Below, in pieces: positions 33,830 to 43,042 of a stretch of DNA of 51,988 bases. The translations under genes and the position numbers were made by a program. Source of the stretch: Prevotella sp. (lineage in GTDB: Bacteria > Bacteroidota > Bacteroidia > Bacteroidales > Bacteroidaceae); assembly GCA_017445845.1 (NCBI GenBank), contig JAFSRY010000031.1, positions 1-51,988 of the forward strand. Reading direction: 5' to 3'. A model generated the notes under the pieces. The model saw only the letters and a list, made by a program, of their open reading frames with translations, had not been told where the DNA came from and did no database searches. The stretch's first letter is position 1. Every line of letters begins with the position of its first letter.

Positions 33830-34540
33830 AAGTGAGCGCAAAACAAAGAAAACTGAAACTTGTTTATGTTTTTTTAGGTTTTGCCGGCCCCTCATAATGG
33901 TCTTTATGTGTCGCAAAAAGTATGGCGTGAAATGTTAAATTTTCAGATAAAACTTTACGAAATGGCTGATAATCCGGAGAAAATATGCTGTTGGATGATT
34001 TTTGGCACGAAAATCGGCTCGAAATGAAGATTTTTGCGTTTTGTATTGTAAGTACATGTGAATAAATGAGTTATGAATAGAGGTACTCACGATGACCTGA
34101 TTTCTGTGGGGCGATGACCAATAGCGGTTTTGTAAAATAGCCTATTTTACTGACCAAAATAGGCTATTTTACTGTATGAAATAGGCTATTTTACCTTGCC
34201 GAAGATGCCTTTCGTTGGTGTCGAAAGGTACAATCGGGATCATATTTTGCCAGTTTCGACCCTTCCGATGGGCTGTTTCGAGATGGAGGAGTAGTCGTTT
34301 TCTCAGTTTGGTTGGTCGGTTTTTCTGTTTGCGTTTTCTCTTTCTTGTATTTCCGAAGTGTTAAAAATGAGCAAAAGTTTTTACATATTTGTGAGTGGCG
34401 AAGCCACAGGCCGCTCAGTAGTTCCCACCCCCTGCAACATTCCCGATGCGCTGCATCGTCAGAAGACTGCGTGGTCTTTTTACCTTTTTACCCTTTTTTT
34501 AATATTATTTAGTTGCCGGAATGTTGCGTCAGTCTTTTTA
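33830..34540. other. Divergent spacer of about 700 bases
   Basis: No open frame looks coding. It holds the phased 22-bp array at 34134-34319. The remainder is AT-rich with poly-A/T stretches. It separates the minus-strand genes from the Bat operon. Confidence 0.6.
34134..34319. repeat. Phased 22-bp repeat array with two motif types
   Basis: Three AAAATAGSCTATTTTA palindromes start at 34134, 34156 and 34178, exactly 22 bases apart. After them TTCG marks recur at 34211, 34255 and 34277, again on a 22-base grid with one decayed unit at 34233; the two grids are out of step by 11 bases. The segments TTCGTTGGTGTCGAAAGG and GGGCTGTTTCG match the unit of the array at 3493. Confidence 0.8.
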
Positions 34541-34546
34541 TTGTTG

Positions 34547-34554
34547 TAATTTTG
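34547..34554 (+). promoter_or_regulatory. TAnnTTTG promoter of the Bat operon
   Basis: TAATTTTG, 37 bases before the MoxR-family ATG at 34592. No other promoter of this type was noticed up to queA, so the operon may be read from here. Confidence 0.7.
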
Positions 34555-34591
34555 CATCGAAATTGTAAAACGACAATAAATAAATAGTATT

Positions 34592-35587
34592 ATGGCAGAA
34601 GCTATTGATATCCGCGAACTGAATATGCGGATTGAACAACAAAGTGCATTCGTGACGAACCTGACGACGGGCATGGACCGTGTCATTGTCGGACAGAAAC
34701 ATCTGGTGGATGCACTCCTTATCTCGCTGTTGAGTGACGGACATATCCTCCTTGAGGGTGTGCCCGGACTGGCCAAGACATTGGCCATCAAGACTTTGGC
34801 GCAGCTCATCGACGCCGACTTCCAGCGCATACAGTTCACCCCCGACCTGTTGCCAGCCGACGTGGTGGGTACGATGGTGTATTCGCAGAAAGACGAACGT
34901 TTCCAGGTGAAGAAAGGCCCGGTGTTTGCCAACTTCGTCCTCGCCGACGAAATCAACCGTGCTCCGGCAAAGGTGCAGAGTGCATTGCTCGAAGCTATGC
35001 AGGAACACCAGGTGACGATTGGCGAGCAGACGTTTGCGCTGCCGAAGCCTTTCCTTGTGATGGCCACCCAGAACCCCATCGAGCAAGAGGGTACCTACGA
35101 ATTGCCTGAGGCACAAGTAGACCGTTTCATGCTGAAAGTCGTCATCGACTATCCGACGCTCGACGAAGAGAAGAAAATCATCCGCGAGAACCTCGCCGCC
35201 GCACTGCCCGAGGTGCGTCCCGTGACGACGGCCGACGACATCATGAAGGCCCGCGACGTCGTGCGCCAGGTGTATATCGACGAAAAGATTGAGCAGTATA
35301 TTGCCGACATTGTCTTTGCTACCCGCTATCCCGACCGCTACGGCCTGAGTGAGCTGAAGGATATGATGACATTCGGTGGCTCGCCCCGTGCCAGCATCAA
35401 CCTTGCAAAGGCTGCCCGTGCCTATGCCTTCGTGAAGCGCCGTGGCTATGTCGTTCCGGAGGACGTCAGAGCCGTTGCCCATGATGTATTGCGTCACCGC
35501 ATCGGCCTGTCCTATGAGGCTGAAGCATCAAACGTCACGAGCGAGGAAATTGTTTCGAAGATCATCAACAAGGTCGAAGTGCCGTAA
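34592..35587 (+). CDS. MoxR-family AAA+ ATPase
   Basis: A 331-residue AAA+ ATPase. Walker A is EGVPGLAKT near residue 55, Walker B is LADEINRAP near 115, sensor 1 is ATQNPIEQEG near 157, and the C-terminal lid has GGSPRASINLAKAARA. MoxR ATPases act as chaperones for von Willebrand factor A proteins coded next to them, as here with DUF58 and BatA/BatB. It is the first gene of the operon often called bat, first linked to aerotolerance in Bacteroides fragilis. Confidence 0.93.
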   Translation: MAEAIDIRELNMRIEQQSAFVTNLTTGMDRVIVGQKHLVDALLISLLSDGHILLEGVPGLAKTLAIKTLAQLIDADFQRIQFTPDLLPADVVGTMVYSQKDERFQVKKGPVFANFVLADEINRAPAKVQSALLEAMQEHQVTIGEQTFALPKPFLVMATQNPIEQEGTYELPEAQVDRFMLKVVIDYPTLDEEKKIIRENLAAALPEVRPVTTADDIMKARDVVRQVYIDEKIEQYIADIVFATRYPDRYGLSELKDMMTFGGSPRASINLAKAARAYAFVKRRGYVVPEDVRAVAHDVLRHRIGLSYEAEASNVTSEEIVSKIINKVEVP

Positions 35588-35590
35588 AAA

Positions 35591-35630
35591 AGGCCTCTAA
35601 CCCCCTCCTAAAGGGAGTGGGGGTGGGGTG
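35591..35630. repeat. C/G-rich dispersed repeat after the MoxR gene
   Basis: AGGCCTCTAACCCCCTCC followed by AAAGGGAGTGGGGGTGGGG; the C-rich and G-rich arms can pair. It fills the first half of the 81-base gap before the DUF58 gene. Same type as the copy at 45393. Confidence 0.65.
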
Positions 35631-35668
35631 CAATCGTCAAATAAAAAGACTATTCAAAACAGATTGCA

Positions 35669-36535
35669 GTGGAGACATCAGAACTACTGAAGAAAGTAAG
35701 ACGCATCGAAATCAAGACGCGCGGGCTGAGCCAGAACATCTTCGCCGGTCAGTACCATTCGGCCTTCAAGGGCAGGGGTATGGCCTTCTCCGAGGTGCGC
35801 GAGTATCAGTTCGGCGACGACGTGCGTGATATCGACTGGAATGTCACGGCCCGCTTCCACCGGCCCTTCGTGAAGGTGTTTGAAGAGGAGCGCGAACTGA
35901 CGGTGATGCTCCTCATCGACGTCAGCGGCTCGCTTGACTTCGGCACGCAGCGGCAGATGAAGCGCGACATGGCGACAGAGATTGCCGCCACCATCGCCTT
36001 CTCGGCCATACAGAACAACGACAAGATCGGCGTCGTCTTCTTTTCCGACCACATCGAAAAGTATATCCCACCTAAGAAAGGCCGACGACACATCCTCTAT
36101 ATCATCCGGGAGATGCTCGACTTCAAGGCCGACAGCCGGCGGACTGACGTGGGCATGGCATTGGAGTACCTGACCCGAGTGATGAAACGCCGTTGCACCG
36201 CCTTCATGCTGAGCGACTTCTACGATCGTAAAGACTTCGAGAAGGAGGTGCAGATGGCTGGCCGCAAGCACGACCTGATGGCCATTCAGGTCTATGACCG
36301 CCGTGCCCAGACGCTGCCCGACGTGGGACTGATGAAGGTTCGCGATGCCGAGACTGGCCACGAAATGCTCATTGATACCAGTTCGAGACGGTTGCGGCAG
36401 GCCCATGCGAAGTATTTCTCCGACAGGCAGGCCCAGCTGCGTGAGACTTTCAGCAAGAGCAATGTCGACTGGACCAGCATTGCCACCGACGAGGACTATG
36501 TGAAGGCGATGATGATACTGTTTAAAAAACGATGA
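35669..36535 (+). CDS. DUF58 domain protein of the Bat operon
   Basis: A 288-residue cytoplasmic protein. The start is GTG 35669, since the family begins close to METSELLKKVRRIEIKTRGL. The DUF58 core YQFGDDVRDIDWNVTARF lies near residues 46-63, and a vWA-like fold follows with LLIDVSGSLDFG (D-x-S-x-S metal site, about residues 83-87). Such proteins are thought to be clients of the MoxR ATPase. The stop overlaps the next start by four bases (ATGA). Confidence 0.9.
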   Translation: METSELLKKVRRIEIKTRGLSQNIFAGQYHSAFKGRGMAFSEVREYQFGDDVRDIDWNVTARFHRPFVKVFEEERELTVMLLIDVSGSLDFGTQRQMKRDMATEIAATIAFSAIQNNDKIGVVFFSDHIEKYIPPKKGRRHILYIIREMLDFKADSRRTDVGMALEYLTRVMKRRCTAFMLSDFYDRKDFEKEVQMAGRKHDLMAIQVYDRRAQTLPDVGLMKVRDAETGHEMLIDTSSRRLRQAHAKYFSDRQAQLRETFSKSNVDWTSIATDEDYVKAMMILFKKR

Positions 36536-37605
36536 AACGAATAATCACAATAATACTGACTTTGCAACTGGCGCTCGCTGTCTCGGCCCAACAAGCCAAC
36601 GTGACGGCCGAACTCGACTCGGTGGTCATCTTCATCGGGCAGCAGACCCACCTGAAGCTGGGGGTGACGGCCCGGGAAGGAGCGGAAGTCGTCATTCCAG
36701 ACTTCCAACCGCGGCACTACCTCATACCCGAGGTGGAAATCCTCGAGGTATCATCGACTGATACGGCTCACCTCGACAACAGCCAGATGAAGTTGTCGAA
36801 GCGGTTGACACTGACGGCCTTCGAAGACTCTCTGTTTGCCATCCCGCCCATCGGCGTAGTCATCGACGGCGATACGCTGACATCGAAGACCATAGCCCTG
36901 AAGGTGATGACGCTCGATGTCGACACCCTTCACCTCGACCAGTTCTTCCCACCGAAACCCGTGCAGAACAATCCCTTCCTCTGGAGCGAGTGGAGCGGTC
37001 TGTTCTGGTTGAGCGTGCTGATGCTGCTGCTCTGTGTCGTAGGCGTATATCTTTCGGTACGACTGAAAGAAAACAAACCTGTCATCACGCGCATACGTAT
37101 TATTAAAAAGGTGTTGCCTCATCAGCGTGCCCTGAAGGAAATTGACAAACTGAAAGAGGAAAAGATGTCGACATCAGAAGACCAAAAAGCCTACTATACG
37201 CGGCTCACCGACACCCTGCGCCGCTATATCGAGGAACGCTTCGGCTTCTCGGCGATGGAAATGACGACGTCAGAGATTATCTATCACCTGCAAGCCTCTG
37301 GCGACCAGACGATGATAGCCGAACTGAAGGAACTCTTCGAAACAGCCGACCTGGTGAAGTTTGCCAAATACTCGACACTCATCAACGAGAACGACCTCAA
37401 CCTGGTCAATGCCGTACAGTTCATCGACCAGACCAAGCTCGAGGGAATGCCTACCGAGGAACGCATCGTGCCGACCCTTTCGGAGAGCGATGTCAAGACC
37501 CGTCAGAACCGACGCCTCATCATAGTAATGCTCGGTCTGATAGGAGTCGGAGTCCTTGCCATTCTGGGCTATGTGCTCTTCCAACTGGTCATGCTGTGGA
37601 GTTAG
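36532..37605 (+). CDS. Bat operon membrane protein of unknown function
   Basis: A 357-residue protein with signal peptide MKRIITIILTLQLALAVSA, a periplasmic beta-rich part to about residue 155, a membrane helix near 160-182 (LFWLSVLMLLLCVVGVYLSV), a cytoplasmic helical part (ALKEIDKLKEEK, TDTLRRYIEERFGFSAMEMTTSEI) and a last membrane helix at 325-353. The cytoplasmic part with RRYIEERFG..A.EMTT.E resembles the tail of DUF4381-like proteins found in many MoxR/vWA operons. Function is unknown; a membrane anchor for the DUF58/vWA complex is inferred. Confidence 0.8.
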   Translation: MKRIITIILTLQLALAVSAQQANVTAELDSVVIFIGQQTHLKLGVTAREGAEVVIPDFQPRHYLIPEVEILEVSSTDTAHLDNSQMKLSKRLTLTAFEDSLFAIPPIGVVIDGDTLTSKTIALKVMTLDVDTLHLDQFFPPKPVQNNPFLWSEWSGLFWLSVLMLLLCVVGVYLSVRLKENKPVITRIRIIKKVLPHQRALKEIDKLKEEKMSTSEDQKAYYTRLTDTLRRYIEERFGFSAMEMTTSEIIYHLQASGDQTMIAELKELFETADLVKFAKYSTLINENDLNLVNAVQFIDQTKLEGMPTEERIVPTLSESDVKTRQNRRLIIVMLGLIGVGVLAILGYVLFQLVMLWS

Positions 37606-37609
37606 GAAC

Positions 37610-37713
37610 CTGGTCGTTTAGTCGTTGGGTCGTATAGTAGTTTGGGAAAGATAGTTGCCAGACATGGATAGATTCCTAATCTACCATACCACCAATCTGC
37701 CAAACCACCAAAA
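37610..37713. other. Spacer inside the Bat operon with a dispersed short repeat
   Basis: TAGTCGTTGGGTCGTATAG (near 37619-37637) is, with one mismatch, the reverse complement of 51631-51649. The rest is AT-rich with CCACCAA-type repeats just before batA. No promoter was recognised. Confidence 0.45.
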
Positions 37714-38724
37714 ATGATAAATGTGATGGAATTTGTAAATAATGAATATTTTCTGTTGCTCTTGCTGCTGGTGCCCTATGTGCTGTGGTACTTCCTCTAT
37801 CGCAAGCACGCCGAGCCAACCCTGCAGATGAGCGATACCTATGCCTACCAGCGGGCACCCGTCAGCTGGCGTATGCGCCTGGTCCACCTGCCGATGGTGC
37901 TGCGATGTCTTGCCTTCACGGCGTTGGTCTGCGTGTTGGCCCGCCCGCAAACAAGCCGGTCGTGGGACAACCGCACCACCGAGGGCATCGACATCATGCT
38001 TGCCATGGACGTCTCGACATCGATGCTGGCCGAAGACCTCAAACCCAACCGCATCGAGGCCGCCAAGGAAGTGGCTACGGAATTCATATCGGGCCGTCCC
38101 GACGACAACATCGGGCTGTCCATCTTTGCCGGTGAAGCCTTCACGCAGTGTCCGATGACCCTCGACCATACCAGTCTGCTCAACCTCCTGCAGTCTGTAC
38201 GCACGGATATTGCCGCACGGGGGCTCATCTCCGACGGTACTGCCATCGGCATGGGTCTCGCCAATGCTGTGTCGCGGCTGAAAGAGTCGAAGGCAAAGTC
38301 GAAAGTCGTCATCCTGCTCACCGACGGCTCGAACAACATGGGTGACCTCTCGCCGATGACCAGTGCCGAGATTGCCCGCAGCCTCGGCATCCGCGTCTAC
38401 ACCATCGGTGTCGGCACGAACAAGGTGGCACGCTATCCGATGCAGGTCGCAGGCGGCGTGCAGTATGTCAACATCCCCGTCGAGATTGACACGAAGACGC
38501 TCTCGCAGATTGCCGCCACCACCGACGGACACTTCTATCGGGCCACCAACAATCGCGAGCTCCGGCAAATCTATGACGACATCGACAAGCTGGAGAAGTC
38601 GAAGATGAACGTGAAGACCTTCTCAAGACGCTACGAAGCCTATCAGCCCTTCGCCCTGGCTGCCGTGCTGTTGCTCCTGCTTGAAATCATTTTTAGAACC
38701 ATTGTGTTAAGGAGGATTCCATAA
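37714..38724 (+). CDS. batA: BatA, von Willebrand factor A membrane protein
   Basis: A 336-residue inner-membrane protein: two N-terminal hydrophobic helices (about 11-27 and 59-75), a vWA domain with the metal site AMDVSTSM (D-x-S-x-S, near residue 95) and LLTDGSNNMG near 205, and a final helix near 312-332. BatA and BatB are thought to form periplasmic complexes in the Bat system, linked to oxidative stress or envelope integrity. It starts at ATG 37714; a second in-frame ATG four codons on is also possible. It ends two bases before the BatB part. Confidence 0.93.
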   Translation: MINVMEFVNNEYFLLLLLLVPYVLWYFLYRKHAEPTLQMSDTYAYQRAPVSWRMRLVHLPMVLRCLAFTALVCVLARPQTSRSWDNRTTEGIDIMLAMDVSTSMLAEDLKPNRIEAAKEVATEFISGRPDDNIGLSIFAGEAFTQCPMTLDHTSLLNLLQSVRTDIAARGLISDGTAIGMGLANAVSRLKESKAKSKVVILLTDGSNNMGDLSPMTSAEIARSLGIRVYTIGVGTNKVARYPMQVAGGVQYVNIPVEIDTKTLSQIAATTDGHFYRATNNRELRQIYDDIDKLEKSKMNVKTFSRRYEAYQPFALAAVLLLLLEIIFRTIVLRRIP

Positions 38725-38726
38725 GT

Positions 38727-40406
38727 ATGTTCCGATTTGAAAGCCCCATCTATCTATGGCTCTTGCTGCTCATTCCGCTTTTACTGGTGGTGAGTATATG
38801 GCTATACAGCCAGCGCAAGAAGAAACTCCGTAAGTTCGGCGACCCTGAACTGCTCAGGGCGTTGATGCCCGACGTGTCGCGATGGCGGCCTGCGGTGAAG
38901 CTGGCGCTGATGCTCGCAGCATTAGCACTGCTCATCATCATGGTGGCCCGCCCGCAGATGGGAACGAAAATATCGAGGGAGAAACGACAGGGCATTGAAA
39001 CCATCATCGCCCTCGACATTTCCAACTCGATGCTCTGCGAGGACGTCACGCCCACACGACTGCAGAAGAGTAAGCTCCTCGTCGAGAACCTCGTCGACCA
39101 TTTCACCAACGACAAGATTGGTCTCGTCGTCTTTGCCGGCGATGCCTTCGTCCAGCTGCCCATCACCAGCGACTATGTGTCGGCCAAGATGTTCCTGCAA
39201 AGCATCAGCCCCTCGCTTATCGCCACACAGGGTACTGACATCGCCCAGGCCATCCGGCTGAGCATGAACAGTTTCACACAAGACCGCAACATTGGAAAGG
39301 CCATCATCCTCATCACCGATGGCGAAGACCATGAGGGCGGTGGGGTAGAGGCTGCCGAGGATGCCCACAAGAAAGGCATCAACGTCTTCATCCTTGGAGT
39401 AGGCTCCGCCCGGGGAGCTCCCATCCCGATGGAAGGGGGCGTCTACATGACCGACAACACGGGTGAGACCGTCATCACCGCCCTCAACGAGCAGATGTGT
39501 CAAGAGGTGGCGCGCGCCGGAAAGGGCACCTATATCCATGTCGACAACAACTCCGACGCACAAAAGCGCCTTGACCACGAACTCGACAAACTACAGCACG
39601 GAGAAACGGAAAGCGTCGTATACAGCGAATACGACGAGCAGTTTCAGGCCTTCGGCATCCTGGCACTACTCCTGTTGCTCATCGAAATCCTTATCCTCGA
39701 AATCAAAAATCCGATGTTCAAGAATATGAAGCTCTTTAAAGGTCGCTTCCTCCTCATAGGCATCCTCGGATTGATGCCTTTAGTCGCCAATGCACAGCTC
39801 GACCGACAGTATGTGCGCACGGGCAACCGTTTCTTCAAGGCACAGGCCTTCGACAAGGCAGAGGCTGAATATCGGAAAGCCCTCACCAAGAACCCTTCCA
39901 ACCCACAGGCTCTCTACAACCTCGGCTGTGCCCTGATGGCCCAACAGCAGGACTCGGCAGCGATGGTGCAGTTCGACCAGGCTGGAAAGATAGAGCAGAA
40001 CAAGCTGCGCCGGGCGAAGGCCTTCCATAACATGGGATGGATTTGTCAGCGCCATCAGCTCTTCGACAAGGCCATCGAAGCCTATAAAGAGTCGTTGCGC
40101 AACAACCCCGACGACAACGAGACACGTTACAACCTCGCCCTCTGCCAGTATCAGCGGAAACAGCAGCCACCGCAGCAACAACCGCAGAACCAAGACAACA
40201 AAGACCAGCAGGGAAACGACCAGAAGCAAGAAAATCAGCAGCAGGAGGATCAGTCGCAAGACAATCAGCAGCCGCAGCCTAAAGACAAAATGAGTCAGGA
40301 GAACGCCGAGCAGTTGCTCAATGCCGCCCTGCAACAGGAAAAGCAGACGCAGGAACGCATGAAGAAACAGCAGCCTCGCTCGCGCAACCTGCAGAAACAA
40401 TGGTAA
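38727..40406 (+). CDS. batB: BatB-BatC fusion (vWA plus TPR)
   Basis: A 559-residue fusion. Residues 1-330 are BatB: membrane helices at 10-27 and 57-74, metal site DISNS (97-101), LITDGEDHEG near 196, and a helix at 308-326. Residues 334-559 are BatC: an own signal-like helix (FLLIGILGLMPLVANAQ, 341-357), TPR repeats from about 360 to 475 (AEAEYRKAL, AIEAYKESLRNNPDD), then a Gln/Asn-rich tail. In B. fragilis these are separate genes. An internal ATG at 39726 could still start a lone BatC. Topology allows both domains in the periplasm. Confidence 0.9.
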   Translation: MFRFESPIYLWLLLLIPLLLVVSIWLYSQRKKKLRKFGDPELLRALMPDVSRWRPAVKLALMLAALALLIIMVARPQMGTKISREKRQGIETIIALDISNSMLCEDVTPTRLQKSKLLVENLVDHFTNDKIGLVVFAGDAFVQLPITSDYVSAKMFLQSISPSLIATQGTDIAQAIRLSMNSFTQDRNIGKAIILITDGEDHEGGGVEAAEDAHKKGINVFILGVGSARGAPIPMEGGVYMTDNTGETVITALNEQMCQEVARAGKGTYIHVDNNSDAQKRLDHELDKLQHGETESVVYSEYDEQFQAFGILALLLLLIEILILEIKNPMFKNMKLFKGRFLLIGILGLMPLVANAQLDRQYVRTGNRFFKAQAFDKAEAEYRKALTKNPSNPQALYNLGCALMAQQQDSAAMVQFDQAGKIEQNKLRRAKAFHNMGWICQRHQLFDKAIEAYKESLRNNPDDNETRYNLALCQYQRKQQPPQQQPQNQDNKDQQGNDQKQENQQQEDQSQDNQQPQPKDKMSQENAEQLLNAALQQEKQTQERMKKQQPRSRNLQKQW

Positions 40407-43042
40407 TGAAAAGATACATATACTTCCTTCTGATGATGCTTTCGGCCATGGGAGCCCATGCCCAGAGCATCACAGTATCGGCACCCTCGCAGGTGTCGGC
40501 AGGTGAGAATTTCCGTGTGCAGTACAAAGTGGACACCCAGGATATTTCCGACTTCCGCTCAAACCTTCAGACGTGCGAAGGCTATGAAGTCATAGCGGGG
40601 CCAAGCACGTCGAGGAGTACAAGCATACAAATGATAAATGGCCATACGACCAGTTCGTCGACCGTCACCTACACTTATGTCCTCTATGCCGCCAAGAACG
40701 GTACCTACACGTTGCCCGCAGCGCAGGCTACGGCAGGTGGAAAAGGAATCCAGTCGAAGCCAGTTACCATCGCCATCACTGGTTCGGCACCACAGGGCGG
40801 CAGCCAGTCGCCGAGGATGCACGAGGAAGACCAGGGCGGACAGGTGAGGGATGCCGGTTCGCAGATTTCAGGCAAGGACCTGTTTATCGAGGTCAGTGCC
40901 AACAAGAAGCGTGTCTACGAGCAGGAACCCATTCTCCTGACCTATAAGGTATATACGCTACTCGAACTGACACAGCTCGAGGGAAAAATGCCTGACCTGA
41001 CGGGCTTCCATACGCAGGAGGTCAAGCTGCCGCAACAGAAGAGTTTCCACATCGAACAGAAAAACGGACGTAACTACCGTTGCGTGACGTGGAGCCAGTA
41101 TGTGATGTTCCCACAGATGACGGGACTGCTCGATATTCCCAGCATCACTTTCAAGGGAATCGTCGTTCAGGTCAACCGCAACATCGACCCCTTTGAGGCC
41201 TTCTTCAATGGCGGCAGCGGCTATGTAGAGGTGAAACGAGAAATCAAAGCACCGGGACTGAAAGTACAGGTCGACCCGCTTCCTGAGCGGCCCGCTGGCT
41301 TCTCGGGTGGCGTCGGCAGGATGAACGTCGAGGCTGAACTCAACCACGACCAGCTGAAAGCCGGCGACCCGCTGACGCTGACGGTGACCGTGAGCGGTAC
41401 GGGCAACCTGAAGCTGCTGCGCGAACCCGTCGTCGAATTTCCCAAAGATTTCGACAAGTACGACGCCAAGGTCACCGATCACACCCAGCTCACCGCCAAC
41501 GGATTGGAAGGCAGCATGGTATATGAGTTCCTCGCTGTTCCGCGCAACGCAGGAAAGTACACCATACCCGCCATAGAATTTATTTATTTCGACACCGCCG
41601 CAAAGAGTTATAAGACACTTTCGACAGAGGCCTTCGACATCATCGTGGCGAAAGGCAATGGTCAGCAGACAACCGTCTCCAGCTTCACACAGGCTGCCGA
41701 TACCGATATCCACGGCATGAAGTACGGTCGGACCCGTCAACACGGCGTCGGTTCTTTCTTCTTCGGTTCTACCGGCTACCTACTGTCGATGCTCGTGCCC
41801 TTTGTGGCCTTCGTGGCTCTGCTCATCATTTTCCGAAAACGGGCCCTCGACAATGCCGACATCGTCAAGATGCGCGGTAAACACGCCAACAAGGTCGCAA
41901 CGAAACGACTCAAGAAGGCCCACCAGCTGATGGCACAAGGCAAGGGCAGCGAGTTCTACGACGAAGTGCTGCGTGCCCTTTGGGGATATGTCGGCGACAA
42001 ACTCAATATGTCTGTTGAGAAACTATCGCGCGAGAACATCGAAGACAACCTGAAAGCCCACGAGGTTGATGCAGATACCGTGGCCACCTTCCTCTCCGCT
42101 CTCGACGAATGTGAGTTCGAACGCTATGCACCGGGCGATGCTGCGGGTAATATGAGTAAGACTTTCGAGTCGGCGATGACCGCCATCATGAATATTGAAA
42201 ACGCTATGAAACGACGAAAGCAAAGCCGTAAGCAGGGAAACGGCAGTGGCGAAGCTAACTCCGCAGCTGGCCGAAACTTCCTGCTGATTCTCCCCTTGCT
42301 ATTATTTGTGCTCAACGTTACTCAGCTGTCGCTGGCACAGACCGACTCGCTGACGGTGACGAAGCCCGTCGCCGACGCCTCTTATGACAACGGCAACTAT
42401 CAGGAGGCTATCGCACAGTATGAGGCCCTTCTGAAGGAGGGAGTGTCGTCCGACCTGTATTATAATCTCGGCAATGCCTACTACCGGACGAACAATATCA
42501 CACAGGCCATCCTTGCCTATGAGCGAGCACTACAGTTGGCACCGGGCGACAGAGACATCCGTTTCAACCTTGACTTTGCCCGTTCGCGTACCATCGACAA
42601 GATAACGCCTCAGAGCGAAATGTTCTTCGTCACTTGGTATCGTTCGTTGGTGAACCTGATGAGTGTCGACGCATGGGCATGGCTCGCCCTGGTTTCTATC
42701 GTGTTGGCATTGGCCCTGTTGCTGGTCTATCTGTTCGTACCCAGCCTTCTGCTTCGCAAGGTCGGCTTCTACGGAGCGTGCCTGTTCTTCGTACTCTTCG
42801 TCTTCGGCAACTTCTTTGCATGGCAACAGAAACTACAGTTTGAAAACCACAAGGGAGCTATCGTCACCGCAGAGCAGGCCGCCATCAAGCAAGCACCTTC
42901 GGCACAAGGCACTGATGTGGTGACCGTTCACGAGGGCACACGGGTCGAGATTACCGACCGTGCCATGCAAGGCTGGCTGGGCGTAGAACTCGCCGATGGA
43001 CGTGCCGGTTGGATAGAAACAAAGAACGTTGAAGAAATATGA
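40406..43042 (+). CDS. batD: BatD-BatE fusion
   Basis: An 878-residue fusion. The start is taken as ATG 40406, which overlaps the BatB-BatC stop (TAATG); an ATG at 40400 adds two residues. Residues 1-620 are BatD: signal peptide, Ig-like beta domains with AGENFRVQYKV and LKAGDPLTLTVTVSG, a membrane helix near 450-475, and a cytoplasmic helical part. From about 625 a new signal-like helix (LLILPLLLFVLNVTQLSLAQ) starts BatE: TPR repeats (YYNLGNAYYRTNN), two membrane helices (about 755-775 and 785-810) and a C-terminal SH3-like domain (TRVEITDRAMQGWLGVEL). Its stop overlaps queA. Confidence 0.9.
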   Translation: MKRYIYFLLMMLSAMGAHAQSITVSAPSQVSAGENFRVQYKVDTQDISDFRSNLQTCEGYEVIAGPSTSRSTSIQMINGHTTSSSTVTYTYVLYAAKNGTYTLPAAQATAGGKGIQSKPVTIAITGSAPQGGSQSPRMHEEDQGGQVRDAGSQISGKDLFIEVSANKKRVYEQEPILLTYKVYTLLELTQLEGKMPDLTGFHTQEVKLPQQKSFHIEQKNGRNYRCVTWSQYVMFPQMTGLLDIPSITFKGIVVQVNRNIDPFEAFFNGGSGYVEVKREIKAPGLKVQVDPLPERPAGFSGGVGRMNVEAELNHDQLKAGDPLTLTVTVSGTGNLKLLREPVVEFPKDFDKYDAKVTDHTQLTANGLEGSMVYEFLAVPRNAGKYTIPAIEFIYFDTAAKSYKTLSTEAFDIIVAKGNGQQTTVSSFTQAADTDIHGMKYGRTRQHGVGSFFFGSTGYLLSMLVPFVAFVALLIIFRKRALDNADIVKMRGKHANKVATKRLKKAHQLMAQGKGSEFYDEVLRALWGYVGDKLNMSVEKLSRENIEDNLKAHEVDADTVATFLSALDECEFERYAPGDAAGNMSKTFESAMTAIMNIENAMKRRKQSRKQGNGSGEANSAAGRNFLLILPLLLFVLNVTQLSLAQTDSLTVTKPVADASYDNGNYQEAIAQYEALLKEGVSSDLYYNLGNAYYRTNNITQAILAYERALQLAPGDRDIRFNLDFARSRTIDKITPQSEMFFVTWYRSLVNLMSVDAWAWLALVSIVLALALLLVYLFVPSLLLRKVGFYGACLFFVLFVFGNFFAWQQKLQFENHKGAIVTAEQAAIKQAPSAQGTDVVTVHEGTRVEITDRAMQGWLGVELADGRAGWIETKNVEEI

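Noticed and set aside
40400-40405. Start of BatD-BatE at 40400
   Set aside because: It adds only Met-Val before the normal signal peptide start at 40406; it cannot be excluded.
38727-40406. BatB-BatC as an artefact of a missed stop codon
   Set aside because: The frame is open and consistent across the junction, and the BatD-BatE junction behaves alike, so two chance errors are unlikely.
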